Origin: Atopobacter sp. AH10
Lineage (GTDB): Bacteria > Bacillota > Bacilli > Lactobacillales > Aerococcaceae
NCBI RefSeq assembly: GCF_003664595.1
Contig: NZ_QXPZ01000003.1
Coordinates: 1-64,000, forward strand
Reading direction: 5' to 3'
DNA: 64,000 bases
Shown: positions 1 through 8,945 of the stretch, one piece after another
Numbering within the stretch: position 1 is the first letter of the stretch
Layout of the letters: each line of letters starts with the position of its first letter
The notes under the pieces: generated by a model
Told to the model about the DNA's origin: nothing
The model's database searches: none
What the model saw: only the letters and a program-made list of their open reading frames with translations
Translations under genes and position numbers: made by a program

Positions 1-340
1 CTCTTAATTCAGCCACTAAAGAGCGAATGGTCCTAGGTGAAGCCTTTAAGACCAAATCTCCTTGTTTGTGGAGTTCAAGGAGTCGATCATAGACTCTTTG
101 AGCGGTATGTCTTTGCTTCCTGGGGGCTTTAAAATCGTCTAGGAGCCATTGTTTAACAAGTGCTCGATAGGGATCTGTTTTGCGACTTCGCTTCTGTTTA
201 ATCGGAACATCAGGGCTAAAATCTTCCTGATTGACATATTTACTAATTGTGGCGCGATCGAAACCAGTCTCCCTGGCAATGCTTCTGATACTTTTCCCTT
301 CCATGTCGTGCATCAATCGTATATCATAAATTTGGTTCAC
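1..340 (-). CDS. istA: IS21-family transposase IstA, N-terminal part (cut by window edge)
   Basis: The minus strand reads an open frame from position 340 (GTG) or 361 (ATG) to the left edge. It begins VNQIYDIRLMHDMEGKSI and continues with RSIARETGFDRATISKYV, a helix-turn-helix typical of IS21 IstA transposases, followed by a basic stretch (KQKRSRKTDPYR). IstA is the DDE transposase of IS21 elements and works with the AAA+ helper IstB, which would lie off the left edge. I prefer the GTG at 340 because GAGGTG sits six bases ahead of it, whereas the ATG at 361 directly abuts its AAAGGA. Family assignment rests on the HTH and the adjoining terminal repeats. Only about 113 codons are visible, so integrity cannot be judged. 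Confidence 0.8.
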   Translation of the reverse strand, partial: MNQIYDIRLMHDMEGKSIRSIARETGFDRATISKYVNQEDFSPDVPIKQKRSRKTDPYRALVKQWLLDDFKAPRKQRHTAQRVYDRLLELHKQGDLVLKASPRTIRSLVAELR

Positions 341-430
341 TGTTAACACCTCTAATTCCATCCTTTCAGTGGTCGTATACTAAAAGGATATCGTATTAGG
401 GGTGGCAGTGGACTCTTTTGTTGGTCAAGC

Positions 431-479
431 GGCTGGATTTTTAATTGCCACTTGGCTGATTTTTAGTTTACCAAATACA
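431..479. repeat. Terminal repeats of the IS21-like element
   Basis: Two imperfect 20-bp direct repeats, GGCTGGATTTTTAATTGCCA (431-450) and GGCTGATTTTTAGTTTACCA (454-473), lie just outside istA. Multiple short repeats at the ends are characteristic of the IS21 family. Read on the minus strand the outer end begins TGTATTTGGT, so I place the tip near 479; this is tentative because the other end is not in the window. Confidence 0.55.
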
Positions 480-667
480 GCAAAAAGAATCAAAATGCCA
501 TAAAAATAGCTCTATTTATATATAAAAACGTCAAAAGACTTGTCATATCAATATAAAAGTTTAATGAGATAGCTTAGTTCTTATTGCATTATTTGTATGA
601 ATATGCAATTATATAAACGTGAAAGCGCTTTTGTTTTTGGTGTGATGCTAAGTTTAGGAGGGAGCTT
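480..667 (+). promoter_or_regulatory. Upstream control region of transporter copy 1
   Basis: This AT-rich stretch lies between the IS end and the first transporter. It holds a block (TTGCAT at about 585, then TATGAATATG and ATTATATA) that is matched at the same distance from the start in copy 3. A palindromic GTGAAAGCGCTTTTG (619-633) resembling a CcpA cre site follows, and a strong ribosome binding site (AGGAGGGAG, 656-664). No TTGACA/TATAAT pair with ideal spacing is evident, so the exact promoter is unassigned. Confidence 0.45.
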
Positions 668-2107
668 ATGGAAAAGAATAATAAAAAAATCAGTTGGCTT
701 GTGCTGGCCTTTATGTGTTTTTGTACACTGTGGGGATTTGGTAACGTAGCTAACGGCTATATTTTCTTCAATGGGACTCAAGTCATTGTTTTATGGTTAT
801 TCATGTTTGTTTTTTATCTCATTCCTTATGCTTTCATGGTGGGTGAACTAGGATCGGCATTTAAAGAATCAGGTGGTGGTGTATCGAGCTGGGTACAAAA
901 AACCTCATCTGCTAAACTCGCTTACTATGCAGGTTGGACTTATTGGGCTGTTCATATTTCATACATTGCTAGTAAGGGGTCAGGTGGCTTAAAAGCACTC
1001 TCTTGGATCATTTTCCAAAATGCCGAATTTTATGATTCCATTCCTGGACCTATCGTACAAACCTTAACTCTTGGGGTATTTTTATTCTTCTGTTGGGTAG
1101 CTTCTAGAGGGTTAAACCCATTGAAAAATTTAAGCTCCATTGCAGGGACAAGTATGTTTGTGATGTCTATTCTCTTTTTCGTTATGATGTTTGCTGCACC
1201 CGTCATTAATCCTAATGGGGGCTACCTGCATGTAGATCTTAGCTTATCTGCTCTAATGCCTAAGATGACTTTACATACTTTATCCAATCTATCCATTTTG
1301 GTCTTTGCAGTTGGTGGGATTGAAAAAGTATCTCCATATATTAATAAGATGGAAGGGAATCCAGCTCGGGAATTTCCTAAATCCATGATGTTTGCTGCAG
1401 CAATGGTGGTTGTCTGTGCCGTGTTTGGGACGGTTGCTATGGGCATGATGTTCGATCCAGCAGAAATTAATGCCAATTTTGATTCTTATTTAGCCAACGG
1501 GGCTTACTGGGCTTTCCAAAAATTGGGGCAATATTATGGTGTAGGCAACTTATTCTTGATCATTTATGCTATTTGCAATTTGATCGGACAATTTGCGGTA
1601 TTGGTTCTTTCAATTGATGCACCGTTACGTATGCTATTAGACGATCCTGATTCTTCTCGTTATATCCCTAAGAAACTCTTGAAGAAGAATAAATATGGTG
1701 CTTTTATTAATGGGATTTGGTTGATTATTGCCTTGTGTTCGACCATTATTGTGGCACAAATTTTTGTGCCTGGTGCGGCAACAGTTATTAAACAATTAAC
1801 TAAGCTGAACTCCATTATCGAACCATTCCGTTATTTATGGATTTTCTTTGCTTATTTCCTCTTACGTATGCATTCTGAAAAATATCCTCGTGAATATGTC
1901 TTCGTGAAGAGTGACAAACTAGGTATAACTATTGCTATTTGGATGTTTACAGTCACATTAGCTTGTACCTTGCTTGGGATGTATTCTGAAGATCCATTCC
2001 AATTGGGTCTTAATATCATTACGCCAATCGTGCTCTTTGGCTTAGGGATCATCTTCCCTATGATTAGAAAGAAGGAAGATGAAAAAGAAGGGCATATAGA
2101 AGCTTAG
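668..2107 (+). CDS. APC-superfamily amino acid transporter, YjeM-like, copy 1
   Basis: A 479-aa polytopic membrane protein of the amino acid-polyamine-organocation superfamily, closest in my recognition to E. coli YjeM and the glutamate:GABA antiporter group. Visible signatures are the N-terminal WGFGNVANGY unwound-helix region in TM1, the GELGSAFKESGGGVSSW loop after TM2 (the family G-E-x-G...GG motif), AVGGIEKVSPYI in the TM6 region, and hydrophobic segments to the C-terminus. Substrate cannot be read from sequence; an amino acid or amine is expected. It is the first of three tandem paralogues of identical length. The start is fixed by AGGAGGGAG about 8 bases upstream. Own terminator follows at 2196. 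Confidence 0.85.
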   Translation: MEKNNKKISWLVLAFMCFCTLWGFGNVANGYIFFNGTQVIVLWLFMFVFYLIPYAFMVGELGSAFKESGGGVSSWVQKTSSAKLAYYAGWTYWAVHISYIASKGSGGLKALSWIIFQNAEFYDSIPGPIVQTLTLGVFLFFCWVASRGLNPLKNLSSIAGTSMFVMSILFFVMMFAAPVINPNGGYLHVDLSLSALMPKMTLHTLSNLSILVFAVGGIEKVSPYINKMEGNPAREFPKSMMFAAAMVVVCAVFGTVAMGMMFDPAEINANFDSYLANGAYWAFQKLGQYYGVGNLFLIIYAICNLIGQFAVLVLSIDAPLRMLLDDPDSSRYIPKKLLKKNKYGAFINGIWLIIALCSTIIVAQIFVPGAATVIKQLTKLNSIIEPFRYLWIFFAYFLLRMHSEKYPREYVFVKSDKLGITIAIWMFTVTLACTLLGMYSEDPFQLGLNIITPIVLFGLGIIFPMIRKKEDEKEGHIEA

Positions 2108-2195
2108 TAGGAATGGATAAGCTATTAAGGCTGTAGGTGACTACAAGCTCATGATATAAGCAAAAGCGCTTACTTAAAAAGGGAAGTATTGTTTA

Positions 2196-2231
2196 AAAAA
2201 AGACTAGCCTAATCGAGGCTAGTCTTTTTTG
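2196..2231 (+). terminator. Intrinsic terminator after transporter copy 1
   Basis: AAGACTAGCC, loop TAATCGA, GGCTAGTCTT, then a T run. The stem is perfect, and the A run on the 5' side may let it work in both directions. Confidence 0.9.
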
Positions 2232-2677
2232 GTTATTAGATCGTATTTTAAAGTCCAAGTAGTTTAAAGAGTGGAAGCTTGATAAGATTTCTTTTTGAAA
2301 ATTCATTTATGGAGTCCTAAGATGGAGAGATTATTGTCGAGTCATCTAATCTATATTTATTTGATAAGATATAAGTCAGGCATAAGTAACTTGATCTATG
2401 AAATAAAATAGCACAAAAGTTATCTCAGTTATGAATAAAATACATCTATTTATAAATAATAGATCAAAAAAGTTAATAAGAACTTCCTATATAAGAGAAA
2501 GGTAATGAATAAAATAAAAGGATTTCAATTTATGGACAGAAAAACGATAAAAGCCGTATGAAGTTGTTGCCATAAAGAGGGAAACAATTGGAAAGATAAG
2601 AAAAATAAGTAGACTATAAAAAAACTTAAGGCGAATGGAAGTTTGGTTAAAATGTAGATTAGATCTAATATATGATA

Positions 2678-2693
2678 TTGAAAACGCTTAACT
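2678..2693 (+). promoter_or_regulatory. cre-like site upstream of transporter copy 2
   Basis: TTGAAAACGCTTAACT fits the Gram-positive catabolite responsive element consensus (TGWAANCGNTNWCA) well, lacking only a perfect final base. It lies about 60 bp before the start and directly follows the block shared with copy 3. CcpA control is inferred. Confidence 0.5.
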
Positions 2694-2743
2694 GATATGA
2701 GAACATATAGTTAAGAAAATATTCAATATCTAGGAGGGAGATT

Positions 2744-4183
2744 ATGAAAAAAGATAGTAAGAAAATTACTTCGTTGGTTTTGGCGTTTATGTGTTTCTCG
2801 ATCTTATGGAGTTTCGGTAATGTCAAAAACGGCTACGTTTTCTTCAACGGGACACAAGTTATTGTTTTGTGGTTATTCATGTTTGTCTTTTACTTATTCC
2901 CGTACGCTTTTATGGTAGGCGAACTAGGGTCTGCCTTTAAAGATAGCGGTGGTGGTGTGACGAGTTGGGTACAAAAAACAAGTAATGATAAGTATGCTTA
3001 CTATGCTGGTTGGATGTACTGGGCAGTTCATATAACTTATATCGCTGGGATGGGTTCTGGAGCCTTGAAATCATTATCTTGGATTGTTTTTCAAAATGCT
3101 GAAAAGTACGACTCTATTCCATCGACTATTGTACAATGTACTACTCTATGTGTTCTATTGACCTTCTGTTTTGTAGCTTCTAGGGGCTTGAATCCTTTGA
3201 AACGTTTGAGCTCTATTGCAGGGACCTGCTGCTTTGTGATGTCGATTATGTTCATCCTCCTCATGTTTGCCGCACCAGTGATAAATCCACATGCCGGTTT
3301 ACTTCATGTGGATTTAAGCTGGTCAGCCTTAATGCCTAAATTTACTTTGAAGACCTTATCCAACCTGTCTATTTTGGTTTTTGCAGTTGGAGGTATGGAA
3401 AAAGTGTCTCCTTATATTAATGATATGGAAGGGGATCCAGCCAAAGAATTCCCTAAATCGATGTTGTTTGCTGTAGGGATGGTAGTTGTAACGGCGGTAT
3501 TTGGAACCATTGCTTTGGGAATGATGTATGATCCAGCAAAAGTGAATGCTAACTTTGATTCCTATTTTGCTAATGGGACATATTGGGCTTTTCAAAAGTT
3601 AGGACAATATTACGGACTTGGTAACCTCTTCCTCATTATTTATGCCATGAGTGGTTTAGTAGGTTTAAGTTCTACTTTAGTGATGTCAATAGATTCTCCT
3701 TTACGGATGCTTTTAGATGACCCTAATGCTTCTCGCTATATACCAAGAAAATTGTTGAAAAAAAATAAGTATGGCTCATATATTAATGGGATTAAATTGA
3801 TTATCGTCCTATGTTCAACTATTATCATTTCACAAATCTTTGTACCTGGGGCAGCTACAGTATTGAAACAATTGACAAAACTTAATTCTATTATTGAACC
3901 ATTCCGTTATTTATGGATTTTCTATGCCTATATTCTTTTAAGAAAGCACTCTGAAAAATATCCACGGAAATTCATGATGGTAAAGAATGATAAGATTGCT
4001 ATTTTGATTGCTTGGTGGATGGGTTTGGTGACACTATCTTGTACTTTGATGGGGGTATACTCTGAAGATCCATTCCAAATGGGCTTGAATATTGTGACCC
4101 CAATTGTTCTTTTCGGCCTTGGTCTAATATTCCCTATGATGAGAAGGGCAGAGGATAAAAAATTAGCGCAAATAGAAAAATAA
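2744..4183 (+). CDS. APC-superfamily amino acid transporter, YjeM-like, copy 2
   Basis: The second 479-aa paralogue. It keeps the same landmarks as copy 1: WSFGNVKNGY near TM1, GELGSAFKDSGGGVTSW after TM2, and AVGGMEKVSPYINDMEGDPAKEF in the centre. Substitutions are spread along the protein (e.g. WSFGNVKNGY for WGFGNVANGY), so substrate preference may differ. AGGAGGGAG precedes the ATG by about 5 bases. It has a separate upstream region and its own terminator at 4259, so it is probably a monocistronic unit. The frame is intact and shows no sign of decay. Confidence 0.85.
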   Translation: MKKDSKKITSLVLAFMCFSILWSFGNVKNGYVFFNGTQVIVLWLFMFVFYLFPYAFMVGELGSAFKDSGGGVTSWVQKTSNDKYAYYAGWMYWAVHITYIAGMGSGALKSLSWIVFQNAEKYDSIPSTIVQCTTLCVLLTFCFVASRGLNPLKRLSSIAGTCCFVMSIMFILLMFAAPVINPHAGLLHVDLSWSALMPKFTLKTLSNLSILVFAVGGMEKVSPYINDMEGDPAKEFPKSMLFAVGMVVVTAVFGTIALGMMYDPAKVNANFDSYFANGTYWAFQKLGQYYGLGNLFLIIYAMSGLVGLSSTLVMSIDSPLRMLLDDPNASRYIPRKLLKKNKYGSYINGIKLIIVLCSTIIISQIFVPGAATVLKQLTKLNSIIEPFRYLWIFYAYILLRKHSEKYPRKFMMVKNDKIAILIAWWMGLVTLSCTLMGVYSEDPFQMGLNIVTPIVLFGLGLIFPMMRRAEDKKLAQIEK

Positions 4184-4258
4184 AGCAGTCAATGAAATGA
4201 AGAGAATGAAGGAAAGAATAGTCTTTCTACTAGTGAAATAAAGCTAATTGAGTCTAGA

Positions 4259-4290
4259 GGGGAGTCGAGTGAATCGGCTCTCCTTTTTTA
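4259..4290 (+). terminator. Intrinsic terminator after transporter copy 2
   Basis: GGGGAGTCGA pairs with TCGGCTCTCC over ten positions (including two G-U pairs) around a GTGAA loop and is followed by TTTTTT. Confidence 0.8.
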
Positions 4291-4940
4291 CATAGGATGT
4301 TAATGGATTTTGGAATAGTTGAGCGACTTAAAGAAGGCAGTCGGTAATTTTGGGATCTGGAAATGGAAGATAAAGCTTAGCCTATCTTATAAAAAAGAAT
4401 ATTCTCATGAGCATAAGACATAAGGACATTGTTTTGCCATAAAACACTGGATTAAGCTACTTGAAAGCCATTATGGTAGATGCAAGATGCAGAGGGGAAG
4501 TTAGGAAATGGGCAATCCATGACGATTCTATTTAAATGTTCATTTTGTTCAAAAAAATGGCAAGATAGATCTCCTATAAATAGGAATAGTAGAATCAATA
4601 ATAAGATATGAAATCGATAGGACTAGTGCAAAGATATTAATTAAGTGAGAAGGAACTGCTAATAATTTATATTAATTGGAGAATTAGTCCCTTTAGGTAA
4701 GCTTTTTTATAAGATGTTTAAGCGCTTTTATAAAATAATGTAGAATAAAATAACTAAAGGAGAGCTTTTTAAAAGTTGTTTAGATATAATTCGAAAATTC
4801 AAAGCTATATAAGTGAATTTGAAATGGAAGGCTAGGGCTATATAAGAAAGGTGAAAGTCTGAAATCAGCTAAAGTAAGAGTTTAGTTAGATCTACTATAT
4901 CATATTGAGAAATGTTTATGAATATGGGATTATATAGTAA

Positions 4941-4955
4941 AGAAAGCGCTTTAGT
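4941..4955 (+). promoter_or_regulatory. cre-like palindrome upstream of transporter copy 3
   Basis: AGAAAGCGCTTTAG lies just before the Shine-Dalgarno GGAGGAG, the same relative place as the copy 1 site at 619-633. A repressor bound here would act downstream of the promoter as a roadblock; this is inference. Confidence 0.45.
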
Positions 4956-4971
4956 TTATAGGAGGAGACTT

Positions 4972-6411
4972 ATGGAAAAGGAAACGAAGAAGATTACCTG
5001 GGTGGTTCTTGCTTTTATGTGCTTTTCGTGTCTATGGGGCTTTGGGAATGTTGCAAATGGCTATATGTTTTTTGATGGTGTAAAAGTCATTATTTTATGG
5101 CTATTCATGTTTGCTTTCTATTTAACCCCCTATGCATTAATGTGTGGGGAATTGGGGTCAGCTTTTAAAGATAGTGGAGGTGGTGTGACGACATGGGTTC
5201 AACGAACAACTAATGATAAATTAGCTTATTATTCCGGATGGATGTATTGGGCTGTCCATATTACCTATATTGCCAGTATGGGTTCGGGAGGCTTGAAGAC
5301 CTTATCTTGGATTATTTTTAAAAACGCTGAATTTTATGACTCTATTCCAGCGCCTATCGTCCAAGCGACGACCTTATGTGTCCTATTACTTTTCTGTTGG
5401 GTAGCTTCTAAAGGGATTAATCCTTTAAAGAGCTTAAGTTCTTTAGCAGGGACGAGCTGTTTTGTCCTATCCATTCTCTTCTTTGTTCTTATGTTTGCAG
5501 CTCCTGTCATTAATCCTAATGGAGGATATTTGCATGTTGATTTGACTTTATCAGGCTTAATGCCTAAATTAACTTGGAAAACTTTGTCCAATCTGTCTAT
5601 TTTAGTCTTTGCGGTTGGGGGGATTGAAAAAGTTTCTCCTTATATCAATGATATGAAAGGGGATCCAGCAAAAGAATTCCCTAAATCAATGATCTTTGCT
5701 GTTGTTATGGTGGTTGTCTGTGCTGTCTTTGGGACAATTGCTTTAGGGATGATTTATGATCCGGCTGAAGTCAATGCTAATTTTGACTCCTATTTCGCTA
5801 ACGGGACTTATTGGGCTTTCCAAAAATTAGGTCAATATTATGGAGTAGGCAACTTGTTTATGATTATTTATGCCTTTAGCTGTTTAATTGGTTTGTGTTC
5901 AGTAATGGTTATATCGATCGATGCTCCATTACGGATGCTCTTAGATGATCCAAATGCATCTAAATACATTCCAAGAAAATTATTAAAGCAAAATAAACAT
6001 GGCTCTTACGTCAATGGAATTAAGTTAATCGTTGCCTTGTGTTCGAGTATTATTATCGCTCAGATGACCGTTCCAGGTGCAGCTACAGTCTTAAAGCAAC
6101 TCGTTAAATTAAATTCCATTATCGAACCTTGTCGTTATTTATGGATATTCTATGCCTACATTCTTCTTAAGAAAAATTCTGAAAAATATCCAAGAAGTTT
6201 CGTTATGACCCACAATAATCGTTTGGGGATCGCTATTGCTATATGGATGCTGTTGGTAACGGCTGCCTGCACGCTAATGGGGATGTATTCCGACGATCCT
6301 TTCCAACTAGGATTAAATATCATTACACCTGTCGTTCTCTTTGGTCTAGGCTTAATCTTCCCGAAGATCAGAAAAGCAGAAGATGCCAAACTAGAATCAA
6401 GGAATCGTTAA
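4972..6411 (+). CDS. APC-superfamily amino acid transporter, YjeM-like, copy 3
   Basis: The third 479-aa paralogue, with WGFGNVANGY, GELGSAFKDSGGGVTTW and AVGGIEKVSPYINDM at the same positions as the other copies. The frame is open from 4912, but I start at 4972: this ATG has AGGAGGAG 5-6 bases upstream, gives exactly the length of copies 1 and 2, and aligns MEKETKKITW with MEKNNKKISW. The longer version would translate the cre-like palindrome. In the visible landmarks copy 3 shares features with both neighbours (FGNVANGY with copy 1, KDSGGG with copy 2). Role: uptake or antiport of an unidentified amino acid or amine. Confidence 0.85.
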   Translation: MEKETKKITWVVLAFMCFSCLWGFGNVANGYMFFDGVKVIILWLFMFAFYLTPYALMCGELGSAFKDSGGGVTTWVQRTTNDKLAYYSGWMYWAVHITYIASMGSGGLKTLSWIIFKNAEFYDSIPAPIVQATTLCVLLLFCWVASKGINPLKSLSSLAGTSCFVLSILFFVLMFAAPVINPNGGYLHVDLTLSGLMPKLTWKTLSNLSILVFAVGGIEKVSPYINDMKGDPAKEFPKSMIFAVVMVVVCAVFGTIALGMIYDPAEVNANFDSYFANGTYWAFQKLGQYYGVGNLFMIIYAFSCLIGLCSVMVISIDAPLRMLLDDPNASKYIPRKLLKQNKHGSYVNGIKLIVALCSSIIIAQMTVPGAATVLKQLVKLNSIIEPCRYLWIFYAYILLKKNSEKYPRSFVMTHNNRLGIAIAIWMLLVTAACTLMGMYSDDPFQLGLNIITPVVLFGLGLIFPKIRKAEDAKLESRNR

Positions 6412-6494
6412 TAGGGGGATAAATATAAAAGCTTTGCAGTGATTAATGATAAATTGTTATAGCCGAAAAAGCGCTTATCTTTACAGTTTATGAC

Positions 6495-6526
6495 AGCCAT
6501 CCTCTTTATTGGGGGTGGCTTTTTAA
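6495..6526 (+). terminator. Intrinsic terminator after transporter copy 3
   Basis: AGCCATCCTC, loop TTTATT, GGGGGTGGCT, then TTTTT. The stem has one G-U pair. It lies 18 bases after the AAGCGCTT motif at 6469-6476. Confidence 0.85.
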
Positions 6527-6531
6527 CAAAA

Positions 6532-6562
6532 AAATGCTCTTCTAAAGAAGAGCATTTTTCAT
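6532..6562. terminator. Bidirectional terminator between transporter copy 3 and rnjA
   Basis: AAAAATGCTCTTC, loop TAAA, GAAGAGCATTTTT. A and T runs on both sides make it usable from either strand, which suits the convergent genes on either side. Confidence 0.85.
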
Positions 6563-6608
6563 AATAAATTATTCAAAAAGAAACTGTGGCAGAATCGCTC
6601 TGTTTAGA

Positions 6609-8297
6609 CTAGTTATCTGCTTCATCAACAGATAAGAGGACTGGCAAGATGATTGGTCGACGTTCTGTACGGTCGTATAGATATGGTCCTAGAACATCGA
6701 TGATCGCACTTCTTAGTGAGCGTTCAGTTACCTTTTTATCTCCGTTGAGTTGCTTTAGAATTTCATTTCTTGTGATCGTTTGGGCATCTTTTAACAAGTC
6801 GCCTGATTCTCTCATATAGATGAAACCACGAGAAATAATATCAGGTCCAGCTAAGAGTTGTTTGCTTTCGTAGTCGATGGTAGAGACCACTACGACCATA
6901 CCATGCTCGGATAGAATTTTACGGTCTCTGAGGACGATATTACCAATATCACCGATTCCCTTACCATCAACATAGACATCTCCTCCAGAGAAGGATCCTG
7001 CTAAACGGGCGGAATTTTGTGTAATAGCTAAAACATCCCCGTTGGACATGATAAAACTATTTTCTCTTGGTATACCGACGCTTTCAGCCATGTTGGCTTG
7101 GATTTTCAACATCCGGTATTCACCGTGGACAGGCATAAAGTACTTCGGTTGCATTAAGCGGAGCATAAGTTTTTGTTCTTCTTGGCTACCGTGCCCTGAT
7201 GTATGGATATTATTGACTTTCCCATGAATCACGTGGGCGCCAGCTTCGGATAAAAGATTGATCACACGGTTAATGCTGACGGTATTACCTGGGATAGCTG
7301 AACTGGAGAATACTACAGTGTCACCGGGTTGGATAGTAACTTGACGGTGAGTTCCGTTGGCAATTCGGCTTAGAGCAGCCATTTGCTCACCTTGAGAGCC
7401 GGTACATAAAATCAGAACCTTCTCATCAGGGTAGCGATTGAGTTCGTTTTGCTTAATAAAGTCGCTGTCTTTTGCTTTGATATAGCCTAGTTCACGAGCG
7501 GTTTTAAATGCTGTTTCCATTGAACGACCGAAAACAGCTAATTTTCGACCTACTTCTTGAGCGACTTCAGTTACCATGGCTAAACGAGAGACGTTCGAAG
7601 CGAAGGTTGCAAAGATGATCCTTCCTTCAGTTTTCTTAATGATATTTCGTATGGATTGGAAAACAACTTGTTCACTCTTTGTAAAACCTGGAACTTCTGA
7701 GTTAGTAGAGTCAGCAAGGAGCAAAGTTACCCCTTCTTCACCTATTCTAGCCATTTTATGTAAATCAGCTGGTCGGCCAACAGGGGTTAAATCAAATTTG
7801 TAATCTCCAGTAAAAACAATGGTTCCTGAAGGGGTCTTGACGACGATTCCTAAAGAATCAGGAATAGAGTGAGTGGTTAGGTAGAAAGAAACAGAAGTTT
7901 TGCGGAATTTGATGACGGAATCATCAGTAATTTCATGTAGTTCAGCATCTCTTAAAAGGCCGTGCTCTTCTAATTTGTTACGAATTAAAGAAAGAGCAAT
8001 TTTTGTAGCGTAAATCGGTACATTGATTTCTTTTAAAAGGAAAGGAATACCGCCGATGTGATCTTCGTGACCATGGGAGATGAATAGCCCCTTGATTTTG
8101 GATTGATTAGCAACTAGATAAGAATAATCTGGAATAACATAATCTATCCCAAGGAGATCATCTTCAGGGAATTTTACTCCACAGTCCATTAAGATAATTT
8201 CATCTTGAAATTGAACGCCATAAGAGTTTTTGCCGATCTCACCTAGACCGCCAATCCCGAAAACCCCAGTTTCGTTATTTTTTAAATTAACCTTCAT
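6609..8297 (-). CDS. rnjA: Ribonuclease J1
   Basis: A 562-aa metallo-beta-lactamase/beta-CASP ribonuclease with both 5'-exonuclease and endonuclease roles in mRNA decay and rRNA maturation. The zinc motif is intact: H75-G-H77-E-D79-H80. Further family marks are [11 protein letters not shown] at the N-terminus, FTGDYKFD, the beta-CASP segment GRSMETAF, and the C-terminal [11 protein letters not shown] region. The intact motif and the adjacent rpoY gene identify J1 rather than J2, which is encoded at 52421. The start overlaps the end of rpoY by 11 bases, so the two are translationally coupled. Confidence 0.95.
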   Translation of the reverse strand: MKVNLKNNETGVFGIGGLGEIGKNSYGVQFQDEIILMDCGVKFPEDDLLGIDYVIPDYSYLVANQSKIKGLFISHGHEDHIGGIPFLLKEINVPIYATKIALSLIRNKLEEHGLLRDAELHEITDDSVIKFRKTSVSFYLTTHSIPDSLGIVVKTPSGTIVFTGDYKFDLTPVGRPADLHKMARIGEEGVTLLLADSTNSEVPGFTKSEQVVFQSIRNIIKKTEGRIIFATFASNVSRLAMVTEVAQEVGRKLAVFGRSMETAFKTARELGYIKAKDSDFIKQNELNRYPDEKVLILCTGSQGEQMAALSRIANGTHRQVTIQPGDTVVFSSSAIPGNTVSINRVINLLSEAGAHVIHGKVNNIHTSGHGSQEEQKLMLRLMQPKYFMPVHGEYRMLKIQANMAESVGIPRENSFIMSNGDVLAITQNSARLAGSFSGGDVYVDGKGIGDIGNIVLRDRKILSEHGMVVVVSTIDYESKQLLAGPDIISRGFIYMRESGDLLKDAQTITRNEILKQLNGDKKVTERSLRSAIIDVLGPYLYDRTERRPIILPVLLSVDEADN

Positions 8298-8511
8298 TTG
8301 AGAACTCCGTTAGGGCAAAGCCAGGTTGATTTTTTTCGTAAGCAAGGTGTTTTTCATCTAGTTCTTGAATATATTCCACCAGATAAGAAGTATGTTGGTC
8401 GAGAAGTTCCCGGACCTCTCGAACAGAGTTGGCTTCAATGTATAGGGATTCTGTAGTTTCACGTTGCGGTACTTGAGTAGTTGTTGTTTGGTATAGTACT
8501 TTATAAATCAT
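8287..8511 (-). CDS. rpoY: RNA polymerase epsilon subunit (YkzG/RpoY)
   Basis: A 74-aa small acidic protein beginning MIYKVLYQ and containing [21 protein letters not shown] and [17 protein letters not shown], the recognisable DUF1447/RpoY pattern. It is an auxiliary subunit found on core RNA polymerase of Firmicutes. It sits directly upstream of rnjA with an 11-base overlap, the arrangement conserved in Bacillus and lactic acid bacteria. AAGGAG precedes its ATG by about 10 bases. Confidence 0.92.
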   Translation of the reverse strand: MIYKVLYQTTTTQVPQRETTESLYIEANSVREVRELLDQHTSYLVEYIQELDEKHLAYEKNQPGFALTEFSNEG

Positions 8512-8569
8512 AGACTGATAACTCCTTTTGTTTTTTTATCTATTTATAGTCTTTATAGTGCCACGAGGG

Positions 8570-8610
8570 CAATAGGTCGCATATAGTTTACCATAAATTA
8601 GCCAATTGAA
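8570..8610 (-). promoter_or_regulatory. Probable promoter of rpoY-rnjA
   Basis: Read on the minus strand, TGGTAAACT forms an extended -10 (TG-n-TAAACT, about 8585-8593) with a poor -35 (TTTTTC) 17 bases upstream. It lies about 75 bases before the rpoY start and no competing candidate is as good. Confidence 0.4.
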
Positions 8611-8888
8611 AAAGCCAGCTGTTAAAGAAAACGGATTAGAAAAAGAGAAGTATAGTTTGCTATCTTATGTCTTTTAAATGGGACATTATAAAGGACTAGC
8701 CGTGTTGATAGAGTTAGATTAGTGACTAGCTTATGATAACTGAATAAGTATCTCTTCCTCAGTGCATTAGAAAGTAGCTAGCTATAGTTCATTATGGGAT
8801 GCCCGTTCAGGTAGATAAGTTAATGGATAGCCCAATCGGGATTGAGATACTTGTCTAAGGGAAGTTAGTAGCTTCTTTAGAGAAGAAA

Positions 8889-8945
8889 GCGAGCCTTCTT
8901 GAGAGAGTAAAGACTATCTCCCTTTGTAAGGCTCGCCATTTTTTT
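8889..8945. terminator. Terminator hairpin downstream of def
   Basis: GCGAGCCTT (about 8889-8897) pairs with AAGGCTCGC (about 8928-8936) around a roughly 30-nt interior. The T run (ATTTTTTT) is on the plus-strand side; the minus-strand side is only TTTCTTCTCT, so efficiency for def is less certain than for a plus-strand transcript. Confidence 0.6.

Larger units (their letters stand above)
2108..2743 (+). other. Long AT-rich spacer between transporter copies 1 and 2
   Basis: This 636-bp gap holds an AAGCGCTT palindrome at 2164-2171, the copy 1 terminator (2196-2231), and near its right end the conserved TTAGATCTA block (2659-2681) followed by a cre-like site. The middle (about 2240-2640) is very AT-rich and shows no convincing ORF or strong hairpin. 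Confidence 0.6.
4184..4971 (+). other. Long AT-rich spacer between transporter copies 2 and 3
   Basis: This 788-bp gap contains the copy 2 terminator (4259-4290), an AAGCGCTT palindrome at 4720-4727, the TTAGATCTA block at 4886-4908 and a second AAGCGCTT at 4944-4951 next to the copy 3 ribosome binding site. About 4300-4700 is AT-rich with no supported gene. Confidence 0.6.

Noticed and set aside
149-346. 65-aa plus-strand ORF at the left end
   Set aside because: It is the complementary strand of istA; the minus-strand frame has a clear transposase helix-turn-helix.
4912-4971. N-terminal extension of transporter copy 3
   Set aside because: The extra 20 codons include the cre-like palindrome and ribosome binding site, and copies 1 and 2 have no such extension.
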